From assembly GCF_017315725.1 (NCBI RefSeq), contig NZ_JAFLRG010000001.1, positions 2,480,001-2,544,000 of the forward strand: a stretch of 64,000 nucleotides of DNA, written 5' to 3'. The notes beneath the pieces are model-generated. The model searched no databases, was not told where the DNA came from, and was given only the letters and a program-made list of their open reading frames with translations. Origin of the DNA: Trinickia acidisoli (GTDB taxonomy: Bacteria > Pseudomonadota > Gammaproteobacteria > Burkholderiales > Burkholderiaceae). Shown piece after piece: positions 52,453 through 62,945 of this stretch (its first letter is position 1; every line of letters begins with the position of its first letter). The position numbers and the translations under genes are program-made.

Positions 52453-52863
52453 CTAAGCTGCGCGACGCAGCGAAGCGAGGTAAGCAAGTTTCGGCACATC
52501 GACGGTGACGAATGCCGGCGACGGTGACGCATGCGGCTTGGCCGGACTCCTCGCGCGCACGCGTGCTTTGATTGTCTCGCAAAGCGCGACACCAGCCTCG
52601 CCGTACAAGCGCGCGAGCACCTGCTTGAATATGCCTGTCGTGTACCACGCCATGAAGCGCCGATGGCACGTTTGGTAGGCCGGGTAGCGCTTGGGCATCG
52701 AGGCCCAAGCGGCGTTGCTGTAGATCACCCAGAGCACGCCGTTGAGCACCGAGCGTGTATCGGTCACGGGGCGGCCGCGAACCCGCCGGAGAGCGCAGAG
52801 TTCCGGCAAGAGCGGCACGACCCGCTGCCATTGTTCGTCTGTCATGTCGCTATAAGGGGTCAT
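52453..52863 (-). CDS. IS5/IS402-type transposase N-terminal ORF, orphan
   Basis: A 136-residue protein that begins with the IS5-group N-terminal domain (MTDEQWQRVVPLLPE, GRPVTDTRSVLNGVLWVIYS, YQTCHRRFMAWYTTGIFKQV). The first 90 residues match the first ORF of IS402-like elements; the remainder is unrelated and there is no second ORF with the DDE core nor obvious terminal inverted repeats. GGAGGCG precedes ATG 52863. It may be a domesticated DNA-binding protein or a decayed element. Confidence 0.75.
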   Translation of the reverse strand: MTPYSDMTDEQWQRVVPLLPELCALRRVRGRPVTDTRSVLNGVLWVIYSNAAWASMPKRYPAYQTCHRRFMAWYTTGIFKQVLARLYGEAGVALCETIKARVRARSPAKPHASPSPAFVTVDVPKLAYLASLRRAA

Positions 52864-52962
52864 AGGCGCCTCCTTCTCGATAAAAGGAGAAAGCACGATA
52901 TGCCCCGAGCCGCGCGATGACTATCGGAATACTCCGAAAATGCATCGCGTGGCGCGACGCCG

Positions 52963-54060
52963 CTACGTCAACGTGGCGTCGACCATCCTGCGCGGCGTCT
53001 CGAGGTATTCCTTCGACTGCATTTCGACGATGCGCGAGACGGTCCGGCTGAACTCGTTCGCCATCGGCCCTTCGACATAGAGCGCCTCGGCGCTGACTGC
53101 CGCGGACATCAAGAGCTTGACCTTATGATCGTAGAACACGTCGACGAGCCATGTGAAACGGCGCGCCTCGGACGCCATGCGCGGCGACATTTGCGGCACG
53201 TCCGACAGGATCACCGTATGAAAGCGGGTCGCGAGTTCGAGGTAGTCGTTTTGCGAACGCGGGCCGCCGCATAGCGTGGCGAAGTCGAACCAGACGACGC
53301 CATCGGCACGCCGCAATGCCTTGATCTCGCGCTTCTCGATGTGGAGGATCGGGCTTTCGTCGGGCACGGCCGCCAATTGGGCGAATGCCGCGCGCAGCGC
53401 GCGATCGGCCTGTGCGCCGAGCGGCGTGTGGTAGACGCTGACCTGCGCAAGCGTGCGCTGCCGGTAGTCGATACCGGCATCGACGTTCAGCACGTCGAGT
53501 TGCGACTTGATGAGTTCGATCGCCGGCAGCAGGCGATCCCGATGTAGGCCGTCCGGATACAGCGTGTCGGGATCGTAGTTGGACGTCATCACGAACTGCA
53601 CACCGTTCGTAAAGAGCCGATCGAGCAGGCGATAAAGAATCATCGCGTCGGCGATATCGGAGACGTGAAATTCGTCGAAGCAAATCAGCCGGTAGCGCTT
53701 CGCGATACGCCGCGCAAGTTCGTCGAGCGGGTCGGCCTGCCCCTTCAGTTCGTCGAGCACGCGGTGCACTTCACGCATGAATTCGTGGAAATGGATGCGC
53801 GTCTTGCGCTGCACCGGCGCGACGGCATAGAAGCTGTCCATCAGGAAGCTCTTGCCGCGCCCCACGCCGCCCCACATATAGACGCCGCGCGGCAACTGCG
53901 GATGAAGGATCAGCTTGCGCAACGCCGTCGAGCGGCGCGCCTTGTAGGCGACCCACGCTTCGTAGCATTGCTGCAGGCGGTCGACGGCCATGCGCTGGGC
54001 CGCATCGGCCGCATATCCCCGCGTCTCGAGCTCGCGCTCGTAGTATTCGATGACGTTCAT
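52963..54060 (-). CDS. zapE: ZapE/AFG1-type cell-division ATPase
   Basis: A 365-residue P-loop ATPase that associates with the division ring in studied bacteria. ATG 54060 is used, as the frame to 54081 is only a short extension. Walker A GGVGRGKSFLMDSF, Walker B ICFDEFHVSDIADAMILYRL, and VMTSNYDPDTLYPDGLHRDR with RLLPAI are the AFG1 signatures. It lies downstream of odhL in the same orientation with a terminator between, the usual order in Burkholderia. Confidence 0.95.
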   Translation of the reverse strand: MNVIEYYERELETRGYAADAAQRMAVDRLQQCYEAWVAYKARRSTALRKLILHPQLPRGVYMWGGVGRGKSFLMDSFYAVAPVQRKTRIHFHEFMREVHRVLDELKGQADPLDELARRIAKRYRLICFDEFHVSDIADAMILYRLLDRLFTNGVQFVMTSNYDPDTLYPDGLHRDRLLPAIELIKSQLDVLNVDAGIDYRQRTLAQVSVYHTPLGAQADRALRAAFAQLAAVPDESPILHIEKREIKALRRADGVVWFDFATLCGGPRSQNDYLELATRFHTVILSDVPQMSPRMASEARRFTWLVDVFYDHKVKLLMSAAVSAEALYVEGPMANEFSRTVSRIVEMQSKEYLETPRRMVDATLT

Positions 54061-54078
54061 CGTGCAAATACAAAAAGA

Positions 54079-54112
54079 CAAAGGCGGGAGGGGTGTACCC
54101 CGCCCGCCTTTG
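54079..54112 (-). terminator. Rho-independent terminator after odhL
   Basis: On the minus strand the hairpin CAAAGGCGGG with CCCGCCTTTG, plus internal GGGG/CCCC pairing, is followed by TCTTTTTG. It lies between odhL and zapE. Confidence 0.85.
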
Positions 54113-54154
54113 CCGTGGCGTCTTGCGCGCCGGCTGAGGCCAGGCGCAAGCGCG

Positions 54155-55585
54155 TTACTTATTGAGCGAGCGTTTGTCGACGTCGAGCGCCGCTTCGCGC
54201 ATCACTTCCGACAACGACGGGTGCGGATGGCAGATGCGGCCGATGTCTTCCGACGCAGCCTTGAACTCCATCGCGACGACGGCTTCGGCGATCAAATCCG
54301 ACGCGTTGGCCGCAATGATGTGCACGCCGAGCAATTCGTCCGTCTTCGCATCGGCGATCATCTTGACGAAGCCATCCGGCTTCGCGATGCCGAGCGCACG
54401 GCCGTTGATCGAGAACGGGAACTGCCCTTTCTTGATCTCGCGGCCTTCGGCCTTCAATTGCTGCTCCGTCTTGCCGACCCATGCGATTTCGGGTTCCGTG
54501 TAGATGACCCACGGAATGCAGTTGTAGTCGATATGCGGCTTTTGGCCGTCGATGACTTCGGCCACGAGCACGGCTTCGTCTTCGGCCTTATGCGCGAGCA
54601 TCGGCCCACGCACGACATCGCCGATCGCGTAAACGTTCGGCACGCTCGTGCGGCAGTGGTCGTCGACGTCGATGAAGCCGCGCTCGTTCGCCTTCAGCCC
54701 GATCGATTCGAGGCCGAGGTTGTCGGTATTCGGCACGCGGCCGACCGACACGATCAAGCGATCGGCTTCGAGCGTTTGTGCGTTGCCGTCCTTGTCCGTG
54801 TAGGCGATCGTCACGCCGCTCTTCGACGTCTTCACTTCACCGATGCTCACGCCGAGGTGAATGTCGAGCCCTTGCTTCTTGAAAAGCTTCGCCGCTTCCT
54901 TGGCGAGCGCTTCGTCGGCTGCGCCGAGGAACTGGGGCAACGCTTCGAGCACCGTGACGTCGGCGCCCAGGCGGCGCCATACGGAACCGAGTTCGAGGCC
55001 GATCACACCCGCGCCGATGACGGCGAGCTTCTTCGGCGTGACTTCGAACGCGAGCGCGCCTTCGTTGTCGGCGACGATCTTGTTGTCGACCGGCACGTTC
55101 GGCAAGTGGCGCGCTTTCGAGCCTGTCGCGATGATGACGTTCTTGGCCGTGACGACTGCGGTTTCGCCTTCGCCGCTGACTTCGATCTGTACGCCGCCGT
55201 CGTTCTTGCCGACGAACTTGCCGTGGCCTTTGAGCCAGGTGATCTTGTTCTTCTTGAACAGGTACTCGATGCCGCCCGTCATCTTCTCGACGATGCCGTC
55301 CTTGCGCGCCATCATCTTCGTGACGTCCATCTTCACGTCGCCAACGCTGATGCCATGCGCTTCGAGATGGTGCGATGCGTTTTCGAACTCTTCCGACGAG
55401 GCGAGCAACGCCTTCGACGGAATGCAGCCGACATTCAAGCAGGTGCCGCCGAGCTTGAGCGCGCCGGCCGGGTTCTTCCATTTTTCGATACAGGCGACGC
55501 TCTTGCCGAGCTGTGCGGCACGGATCGCGGCAACGTAGCCGCCCGGGCCCGCGCCGATCACGACGACGTCAAATTCTTGGGACAT
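54155..55585 (-). CDS. odhL: Dihydrolipoyl dehydrogenase (E3) of 2-oxoglutarate dehydrogenase
   Basis: A 476-residue flavoprotein that reoxidises dihydrolipoamide with NAD. FAD-binding GAGPGGYVAAIRAAQLGKSV, redox disulfide GGTCLNVGCIPSKALL, NAD-binding VIGAGVIGLELGSVWRRLGA, and the C-terminal catalytic CHPHPSLSEVMREAAL are intact. It is the last gene of odhA-odhB-odhL, and an upstream hairpin (55661-55681) may adjust its expression. A terminator follows. Confidence 0.98.
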   Translation of the reverse strand: MSQEFDVVVIGAGPGGYVAAIRAAQLGKSVACIEKWKNPAGALKLGGTCLNVGCIPSKALLASSEEFENASHHLEAHGISVGDVKMDVTKMMARKDGIVEKMTGGIEYLFKKNKITWLKGHGKFVGKNDGGVQIEVSGEGETAVVTAKNVIIATGSKARHLPNVPVDNKIVADNEGALAFEVTPKKLAVIGAGVIGLELGSVWRRLGADVTVLEALPQFLGAADEALAKEAAKLFKKQGLDIHLGVSIGEVKTSKSGVTIAYTDKDGNAQTLEADRLIVSVGRVPNTDNLGLESIGLKANERGFIDVDDHCRTSVPNVYAIGDVVRGPMLAHKAEDEAVLVAEVIDGQKPHIDYNCIPWVIYTEPEIAWVGKTEQQLKAEGREIKKGQFPFSINGRALGIAKPDGFVKMIADAKTDELLGVHIIAANASDLIAEAVVAMEFKAASEDIGRICHPHPSLSEVMREAALDVDKRSLNK

Positions 55586-55660
55586 GACGATCCTTTTACT
55601 GGCGCAGCGGCGCGCGATCTAGCACGCGGGCCGCTGCGGTTTCGGTCATTGCGATTGAAA

Positions 55661-55681
55661 CGCCCGCGCGAAACGCGGGCG
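55661..55681. other. Intercistronic hairpin odhB-odhL
   Basis: CGCCCGCG/CGCGGGCG stem of 8 bases around CGAAA, no T-run; possibly an mRNA-processing or attenuating element. Confidence 0.45.
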
Positions 55682-55687
55682 CGCACA

Positions 55688-56944
55688 TTACAGGTCGAGC
55701 AGCAGGCGGGCCGGATCTTCGAGCGCATCCTTCATCGCGACGAGCGAGAGGACGGCTTCGCGACCGTCGATGATCCGGTGATCGTACGAGAGCGCGAGAT
55801 AGTTCATCGGGCGGATGACGATCTGGCCGTTCTCGACGACGGCGCGTTCCTTCGTCGCGTGCACGCCGAGGATGGCCGATTGCGGGGGGTTGATGATCGG
55901 CGTCGACAGCATCGAGCCGAACACGCCGCCGTTCGAAATCGAGAACGTACCACCCGTCATTTCCTCGATCGACAGCTTGCCGTCCTTCGCCTTTTGGCCG
56001 AACTCGGCGATCTTCTTCTCGATGTCGGCGAGCGACAATTGATCGGCGTTGCGCAGGATCGGCACCACGAGGCCGCGCGGCGACCCGACGGCGATACCGA
56101 TGTCGAAGTAGCCGTGGTAGACGATGTCGTTACCGTCGATCGATGCGTTCACGAGCGGGAATTTCTTCAGCGCGTGCACGGCGGCCTTGACGAAGAACGA
56201 CATGAAGCCGAGCTTGACGCCGTGCTCCTTCTCGAACTTGTCCTTGTACTTGTTGCGCAGGTCCATGACGGGCGCCATGTTCACTTCGTTGAACGTCGTG
56301 AGGATGGCGTTCGTTTGCTGCGATTCGAGCAGACGCTCGGCAATACGAGCGCGCAGACGCGACATCGGCACGCGCTGCTCCGGGCGGTTTTGCAGCCATG
56401 CGTCCGCCGATGCGGGTGCCTTGACGTCCGGCAGCGACGGCCTGGCCGGCTTCGCGGCGGGCGCGGCAACCGGAGCGCGCGCAGCGGGCGCGCCGGCGGA
56501 GAGCACGTCGCCCTTCGTGATGCGGCCATCGCGACCCGTGCCTTGCACTTGATCGGCAGCGAGGTTCTTCTCGGCCATCAGCTTGCCGGCGGCGGGCGAG
56601 GCCACGCCTGCGGCAGCGGTGCTTGCCGCGGCGGGCACTGCAGCCGCAGCAGGCGCTGCGGCGGGAGCGGCAGCGGCCGCCGGGGCGGCGGCGCCTGCCT
56701 TGCCTTCCGTGTCGATCTTCGCGAGCAGTTGCTCGGACGCAACCACGTCGCCGTCGTTGACGAGAAGTTCGGCCAGCACGCCCGAATCCGGTGCCGGCAC
56801 TTCGAGCACCACCTTATCCGTCTCGATCTCGACGAGGGTTTCGTCGCGCGTCACCGCTTCACCGGGCTTCTTCTTCCACTGAAGCATCGTGCCTTCCGAA
56901 ACCGACTCCGAAAACTGCGGAACCTTGACCTCAACAATAGCCAT
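55688..56944 (-). CDS. odhB: Dihydrolipoyllysine succinyltransferase (E2) of 2-oxoglutarate dehydrogenase
   Basis: A 418-residue E2 enzyme. One lipoyl domain (residues 1-75, lipoyl-Lys in [11 protein letters not shown]), an Ala/Pro-rich linker, the peripheral subunit-binding domain ([32 protein letters not shown]) and a catalytic domain with [14 protein letters not shown] near the C-terminus are all present. It acts with OdhA and OdhL in the TCA cycle. Confidence 0.98.
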   Translation of the reverse strand: MAIVEVKVPQFSESVSEGTMLQWKKKPGEAVTRDETLVEIETDKVVLEVPAPDSGVLAELLVNDGDVVASEQLLAKIDTEGKAGAAAPAAAAAPAAAPAAAAVPAAASTAAAGVASPAAGKLMAEKNLAADQVQGTGRDGRITKGDVLSAGAPAARAPVAAPAAKPARPSLPDVKAPASADAWLQNRPEQRVPMSRLRARIAERLLESQQTNAILTTFNEVNMAPVMDLRNKYKDKFEKEHGVKLGFMSFFVKAAVHALKKFPLVNASIDGNDIVYHGYFDIGIAVGSPRGLVVPILRNADQLSLADIEKKIAEFGQKAKDGKLSIEEMTGGTFSISNGGVFGSMLSTPIINPPQSAILGVHATKERAVVENGQIVIRPMNYLALSYDHRIIDGREAVLSLVAMKDALEDPARLLLDL

Positions 56945-57035
56945 TTGATCTTTCCTGAACTCTTTTATCTGGTGTGGGAGGCGAACCAGGCCTCGTCGCG
57001 TCGCGATGCGCGCTCATTGCGCGCTTGAGACGACG

Positions 57036-57061
57036 CGGGAAAGCGCACTTACGCTTTCCCG
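57036..57061. other. Intercistronic hairpin odhA-odhB
   Basis: Perfect 10-base stem CGGGAAAGCG/CGCTTTCCCG around CACTTA, without a T-run. Probably an mRNA-stability or partial-termination element within the operon. Confidence 0.5.
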
Positions 57062-57078
57062 GTTCGCCCTCAATCTAG

Positions 57079-59934
57079 TTATTTAGCGATCTGCGCGCTC
57101 TTGAGCCGGCCGAATGCGCCTTCGATCAGCGCCTTCTGTTGCTCGTAGTGCTTCGCGTAGTAGCCGACCGCGGGCGAGGCCGAAGCCGGACGTCCGCTGT
57201 ATGCCAGCTTCTGCCCTTCCTTCATGCCTTCCTTCAAATGGTGCTCGATGTAGAACCACGGCCCTTGGTTTTGCGGCTCGTCCTGCACCCACACCACTTC
57301 CGTCGCGTTGTCGTACTTCTTCATCTCCGCTTCGAACTGCTTGTGCGCGAACGGATAGAGCTGCTCGATACGGACGATCGCGACGTCGTTCACCTTCGCT
57401 TCGCGGCGGTGTGCGACGAGGTCGTAGTACACCCGGCCCGAGCAGGCGACCACACGCTTGACCTTCTTCGCATCGATCGCGCCGTCCACTTCGCCGAGCA
57501 CCGGCTGGAACGAGCCGTTCGCGAGTTCAGACAGATCCGACACCGCTTCCTTGTGGCGCAGCAGCGACTTCGGCGTAGCGACGATGAGCGGCTTGCGGAA
57601 CAAGCGGATCATCTGGCGACGCAGCAAGTGGAAGATCTGCGCGGGCGTCGTGGGCTGCACGACTTGCATGTTGTGCTCCGCGCACAGTTGCAAGTAGCGC
57701 TCGATACGCGCCGACGAGTGCTCGGGGCCTTGACCCTCGTAACCGTGCGGCAGCAGCATCGTCAGACCGGAAACGCGGCCCCACTTCACTTCGCCCGACG
57801 AGATGAACTGATCGATCACGACTTGCGCGCCGTTCGCGAAATCGCCGAACTGCGCTTCCCAGGCGACGAGCGTATTGGGCTCGGCCGTCGAGTAGCCGTA
57901 TTCGAAGCCGAGCACGGCTTCTTCGGACAGCACCGAATCGATGACCGTGAACTTGGCTTGGCCATCAGCGACGTTTTGCAACGGGATATACGTGCCGTCG
58001 TTCCAGCGTTCACGGTTTTGATCGTGCAACACCGCGTGCCGGTGCGTGAACGTACCGCGGCCCGAATCCTGGCCCGTCAGACGCACGGCGTAACCCGAGG
58101 CGACGAGCGACGCGTAGGCCAGATGCTCGCCCATCCCCCAATCGAGCGGGGCTTCGCCGCGGCCCATCGCACGGCGGTCGTTGACGACGCGCTCGACGAG
58201 CGGGTGCACCTTGAAGTTCGCCGGAACCGTCGTGAGGCGCTCGGACAGACGCTTGAGTTCGGCGAGCGGCACGGCCGTGTCGGCCGCGTCGGTCCACTTG
58301 CGGTTCAGGAACGGCACCCAATCGACGGCATACTTGCTCTTGTAGTTCGAGAGCACGGGATCGATCGTATGGTGGCCTTCGTCCATGGCCTGGCGGAACG
58401 CCTTGACGTAATTTTCCCCGTCTTCCGCCGTGATGATGCTCTGCTGCACAAGCTTTTCCGCGTAGAGCGCGCGGGTACCCGGGTGCTGCGCGATCTTCTT
58501 GTACATCAGCGGTTGCGTGACGGCCGGCGTGTCCTGCTCGTTGTGGCCGAGCTTACGGAAGCAGACGATGTCGAGCACGACGTCTTGATGGAACTGCATC
58601 CGGTAGTCGATCGCGATTTGCGTGGCGAGCACGACGGCTTCGGGGTCGTCGCCGTTCACGTGCAGCACGGGCGCTTCGATCATCTTGACGACGTCCGAGC
58701 AGTAGAGCGTCGAGCGTGCATCGCGCGGATCGGACGTGGTGAAGCCGATCTGATTGTTGATGACGATGTGCAGCGTGCCGTGCGTGCCGTAACCGCGCGT
58801 TTGCGCGAGGTTCAGCGTTTCCATCACGACGCCCTGGCCGGCGAATGCGGCATCGCCGTGAATCTGCACGGGCAGCACTTGCAAGCCCGAGTCGTCGCCG
58901 CGGCGATCCATCCGCGCCTTCGCCGAACCCTCGACGACGGGATTCACGATTTCGAGGTGCGACGGGTTGAACGCGAGCGACAGATGCACCGGACCGCCTT
59001 CGGTCGCGACGTCCGACGAGAAGCCCTTGTGGTACTTGACGTCGCCGGCCGGCAGGTCGTCGACGTGCTTGCCTTCGAATTCGGCGAACAGGTCCGACGG
59101 CATCTTGCCGAGCGTATTGACGAGCACGTTCAGGCGACCGCGGTGGGCCATGCCGATCACGATTTCCTGCACGCCTTGGGCGCCCGCGTGGCGAACGACT
59201 TCGTCCATCGAGGCGATGAAGCTTTCACCGCCTTCGAGCGAGAAGCGCTTCTGACCGACGTATTTCGTGTGCAGATAGCGTTCGAGCCCTTCCCCGGCCG
59301 TCAGGCGATTGAGGATGTGCTTCTTCTTGTCGGCCGAGAAGCTCGGCGTGGCGCGGATCGACTCGAGCCGCTCCTGCCACCAGCGCTTTTGCTCGGGATC
59401 GCTGATATACATGAACTCGGCGCCGATCGTGCCGCAATACGTGTCGCGCAGCCCCTTGACGATGTCGCGCAGCGACGCTTGTTCGAACCCGAAATAAAGG
59501 TTGCTCGCGCTGAACGTCTGGTCCATGTCGGCTTCGGTGAAGTCGTAGAACGCAGGTTCGAGCTCGGGAATGGCGGGACGCTCACGGCGCTTGAGCGGAT
59601 CCAGATTCGCCCATTGCGAGCCGAGGAACCGGTAAGCGCTGATCAGAGACTGAACGTGGACTTGCTTTCGCGCGGTGGCAAGATTTTCGCCGGCTTCGCG
59701 CGGAACGAAGGCATTGGCCTTCGCGCGTTGGGCGAACGATTCGACGATGGGGCCGTGGGCCACGTCGCTCGCCGCGCTGCCGTCCGAGGCAGGCACGTTT
59801 TGCAACGCATCGAAGTATTCGCGCCAGTTATCGGGGACCGACGCCGGATTATCTAGGTATTGCTCGTACATTTCTTCAACGTACGGAGCATTGCCGCCGA
59901 ACAAATACGAGTTCAGCTGGAATTGCTTCATCAT
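57079..59934 (-). CDS. odhA: 2-oxoglutarate dehydrogenase E1
   Basis: A 951-residue thiamine-diphosphate enzyme. The short N-terminal E2-interaction segment (QFQLNSYLFGGNAPYVEEMY), the FSLEGGESFIASMDEVVRHA and GMAHRGRLNVLVNTLGKMPS blocks, HGDAAFAGQGVVMETLNLAQ with the TPP-binding IVINNQIGFTTSDPRDARST, and LLPHGYEGQGPEHSSARIER are all conserved. ATG 59934 with AAAGGTGAG upstream is preferred to GTG 59946. It begins the odhABL operon. Confidence 0.97.
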   Translation of the reverse strand: MMKQFQLNSYLFGGNAPYVEEMYEQYLDNPASVPDNWREYFDALQNVPASDGSAASDVAHGPIVESFAQRAKANAFVPREAGENLATARKQVHVQSLISAYRFLGSQWANLDPLKRRERPAIPELEPAFYDFTEADMDQTFSASNLYFGFEQASLRDIVKGLRDTYCGTIGAEFMYISDPEQKRWWQERLESIRATPSFSADKKKHILNRLTAGEGLERYLHTKYVGQKRFSLEGGESFIASMDEVVRHAGAQGVQEIVIGMAHRGRLNVLVNTLGKMPSDLFAEFEGKHVDDLPAGDVKYHKGFSSDVATEGGPVHLSLAFNPSHLEIVNPVVEGSAKARMDRRGDDSGLQVLPVQIHGDAAFAGQGVVMETLNLAQTRGYGTHGTLHIVINNQIGFTTSDPRDARSTLYCSDVVKMIEAPVLHVNGDDPEAVVLATQIAIDYRMQFHQDVVLDIVCFRKLGHNEQDTPAVTQPLMYKKIAQHPGTRALYAEKLVQQSIITAEDGENYVKAFRQAMDEGHHTIDPVLSNYKSKYAVDWVPFLNRKWTDAADTAVPLAELKRLSERLTTVPANFKVHPLVERVVNDRRAMGRGEAPLDWGMGEHLAYASLVASGYAVRLTGQDSGRGTFTHRHAVLHDQNRERWNDGTYIPLQNVADGQAKFTVIDSVLSEEAVLGFEYGYSTAEPNTLVAWEAQFGDFANGAQVVIDQFISSGEVKWGRVSGLTMLLPHGYEGQGPEHSSARIERYLQLCAEHNMQVVQPTTPAQIFHLLRRQMIRLFRKPLIVATPKSLLRHKEAVSDLSELANGSFQPVLGEVDGAIDAKKVKRVVACSGRVYYDLVAHRREAKVNDVAIVRIEQLYPFAHKQFEAEMKKYDNATEVVWVQDEPQNQGPWFYIEHHLKEGMKEGQKLAYSGRPASASPAVGYYAKHYEQQKALIEGAFGRLKSAQIAK

Positions 59935-60115
59935 GTTTACGCTCACCTTTCTTCGAGCTTCTCGAGAAATAGCGGGTTACTCAACCTTCCGCGACACGGC
60001 CTGACCGTTTAGCGGATTGCGCGAATCAAGTCTTGCTTGGAAGGACCTAAAACTAGCTTCGCGGAGCATATCACAGAACGAATAGTCTAGATCGCTGCAA
60101 GCCCGTCCATCAACG

Positions 60116-60140
60116 AAAAAGCCGCCCTGAAAGGCGGCTT
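60116..60140 (-). terminator. Rho-independent terminator after typA
   Basis: On the minus strand AAGCCGCC/GGCGGCTT stem with a short loop is followed by five T. Confidence 0.9.
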
Positions 60141-60190
60141 GTCGGATGCTTGGACGCCATGCGGCGCGTCGGGCGATCGCTTCGCGCGAT

Positions 60191-62017
<1,827 letters not shown>

Positions 62018-62348
62018 AGAAATAAGGGGCGGTTGCGTGCGCGAAACAGAATGCGACGAAGCCAAAAACGGGTGCGCGCACTTTCTGGGTAACTGAAGAT
62101 TCTAGCACGCGGGCGTGACGCTCGCCTGCCGCCGCATGACATATGCCTCCCTCTTTGGCATGCCGTCGCGGCTCGCCGCCTCATCGCAAGCAAGGTTGCT
62201 CGGAAAGGCTCATAATAGGCGACTCGCTTTAAGGAATTGCTTAAATACTACGGCTACTTGCTTGCCGCAAATAGCCGATGGTTGCCGGACAGTGGCTTTG
62301 CGCCTACAATCATGCCTAGTCAACTATTGCAATCGCACGGAAATCGCC

Positions 62349-62828
62349 ATGACCAAATCGCCTTCGCCGCTGCCGCCTGAGGTATGCAGCTACCAGTTGG
62401 ACGAAAGCGTCGGCTATCTGATCGCTCGAGTGAAGTCGAGCCTGTCGAACCAGGTGACGCAACGCACGCTCAACGAGCTGGGCATCACGAGCACGCAAGC
62501 GAGCATGTTGTTCATGATCGCGAGCGGGCGGTGCTCGCTGGCCGCAGAGCTCGCGCGCGACTACGGAATTGACGCAAGCGCGGTGACTCGGCTGATCGAT
62601 CGGCTAGAAAAGCGTAATCTGCTGTCGCGCGTGCGCAGTTCCGAGGATCGCCGCGCCGTTCATCTGGCCGTGACCGACGAAGGCAGCAAGCTCGCCGCGC
62701 GGATGCCCGATATCTTCGGCGGCGTCGTCGACAAGGCGCTCGCGGGCTTCACGCCGGAGGAAGTCGGGTTCTTGAAAAGCATGCTTCGGCGGATTCTCGC
62801 CAATACCGGAGACCCCGCCGCGGATTGA
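62349..62828 (+). CDS. MarR-family transcriptional regulator
   Basis: A 159-residue winged-helix regulator. ATG 62349 is preceded by GGAA. The recognition region is CSLAAELARDYGIDASAVTR with LIDRLEKRNLLSRVRSSEDR, and the wing RRAVHLAVTDEGSKLAARMP. It precedes a NodT-type channel by 117 bases and parallels the regulators in the 10-16 kb efflux operon, so it probably represses the downstream efflux genes. Confidence 0.93.
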   Translation: MTKSPSPLPPEVCSYQLDESVGYLIARVKSSLSNQVTQRTLNELGITSTQASMLFMIASGRCSLAAELARDYGIDASAVTRLIDRLEKRNLLSRVRSSEDRRAVHLAVTDEGSKLAARMPDIFGGVVDKALAGFTPEEVGFLKSMLRRILANTGDPAAD

Positions 62829-62945
62829 CGGCACCGGGGCGTTTTCGTCGGCGCAAGTTGGCTGACACGGCAACGAGTTTCGAACTTCATTCGTCAAAAA
62901 TAAGTTGCAAAGTCCATGATTACACTCACATCGAAAGGCCGCGCG

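Noticed and set aside
54050..59856. Very long plus-strand open frames opposite the odh operon (about 990 and 905 codons)
   Set aside because: They are mirror frames of odhL, odhB and odhA, caused by GC-rich codon use; composition is Arg/His/Asp-rich and no family is recognisable.
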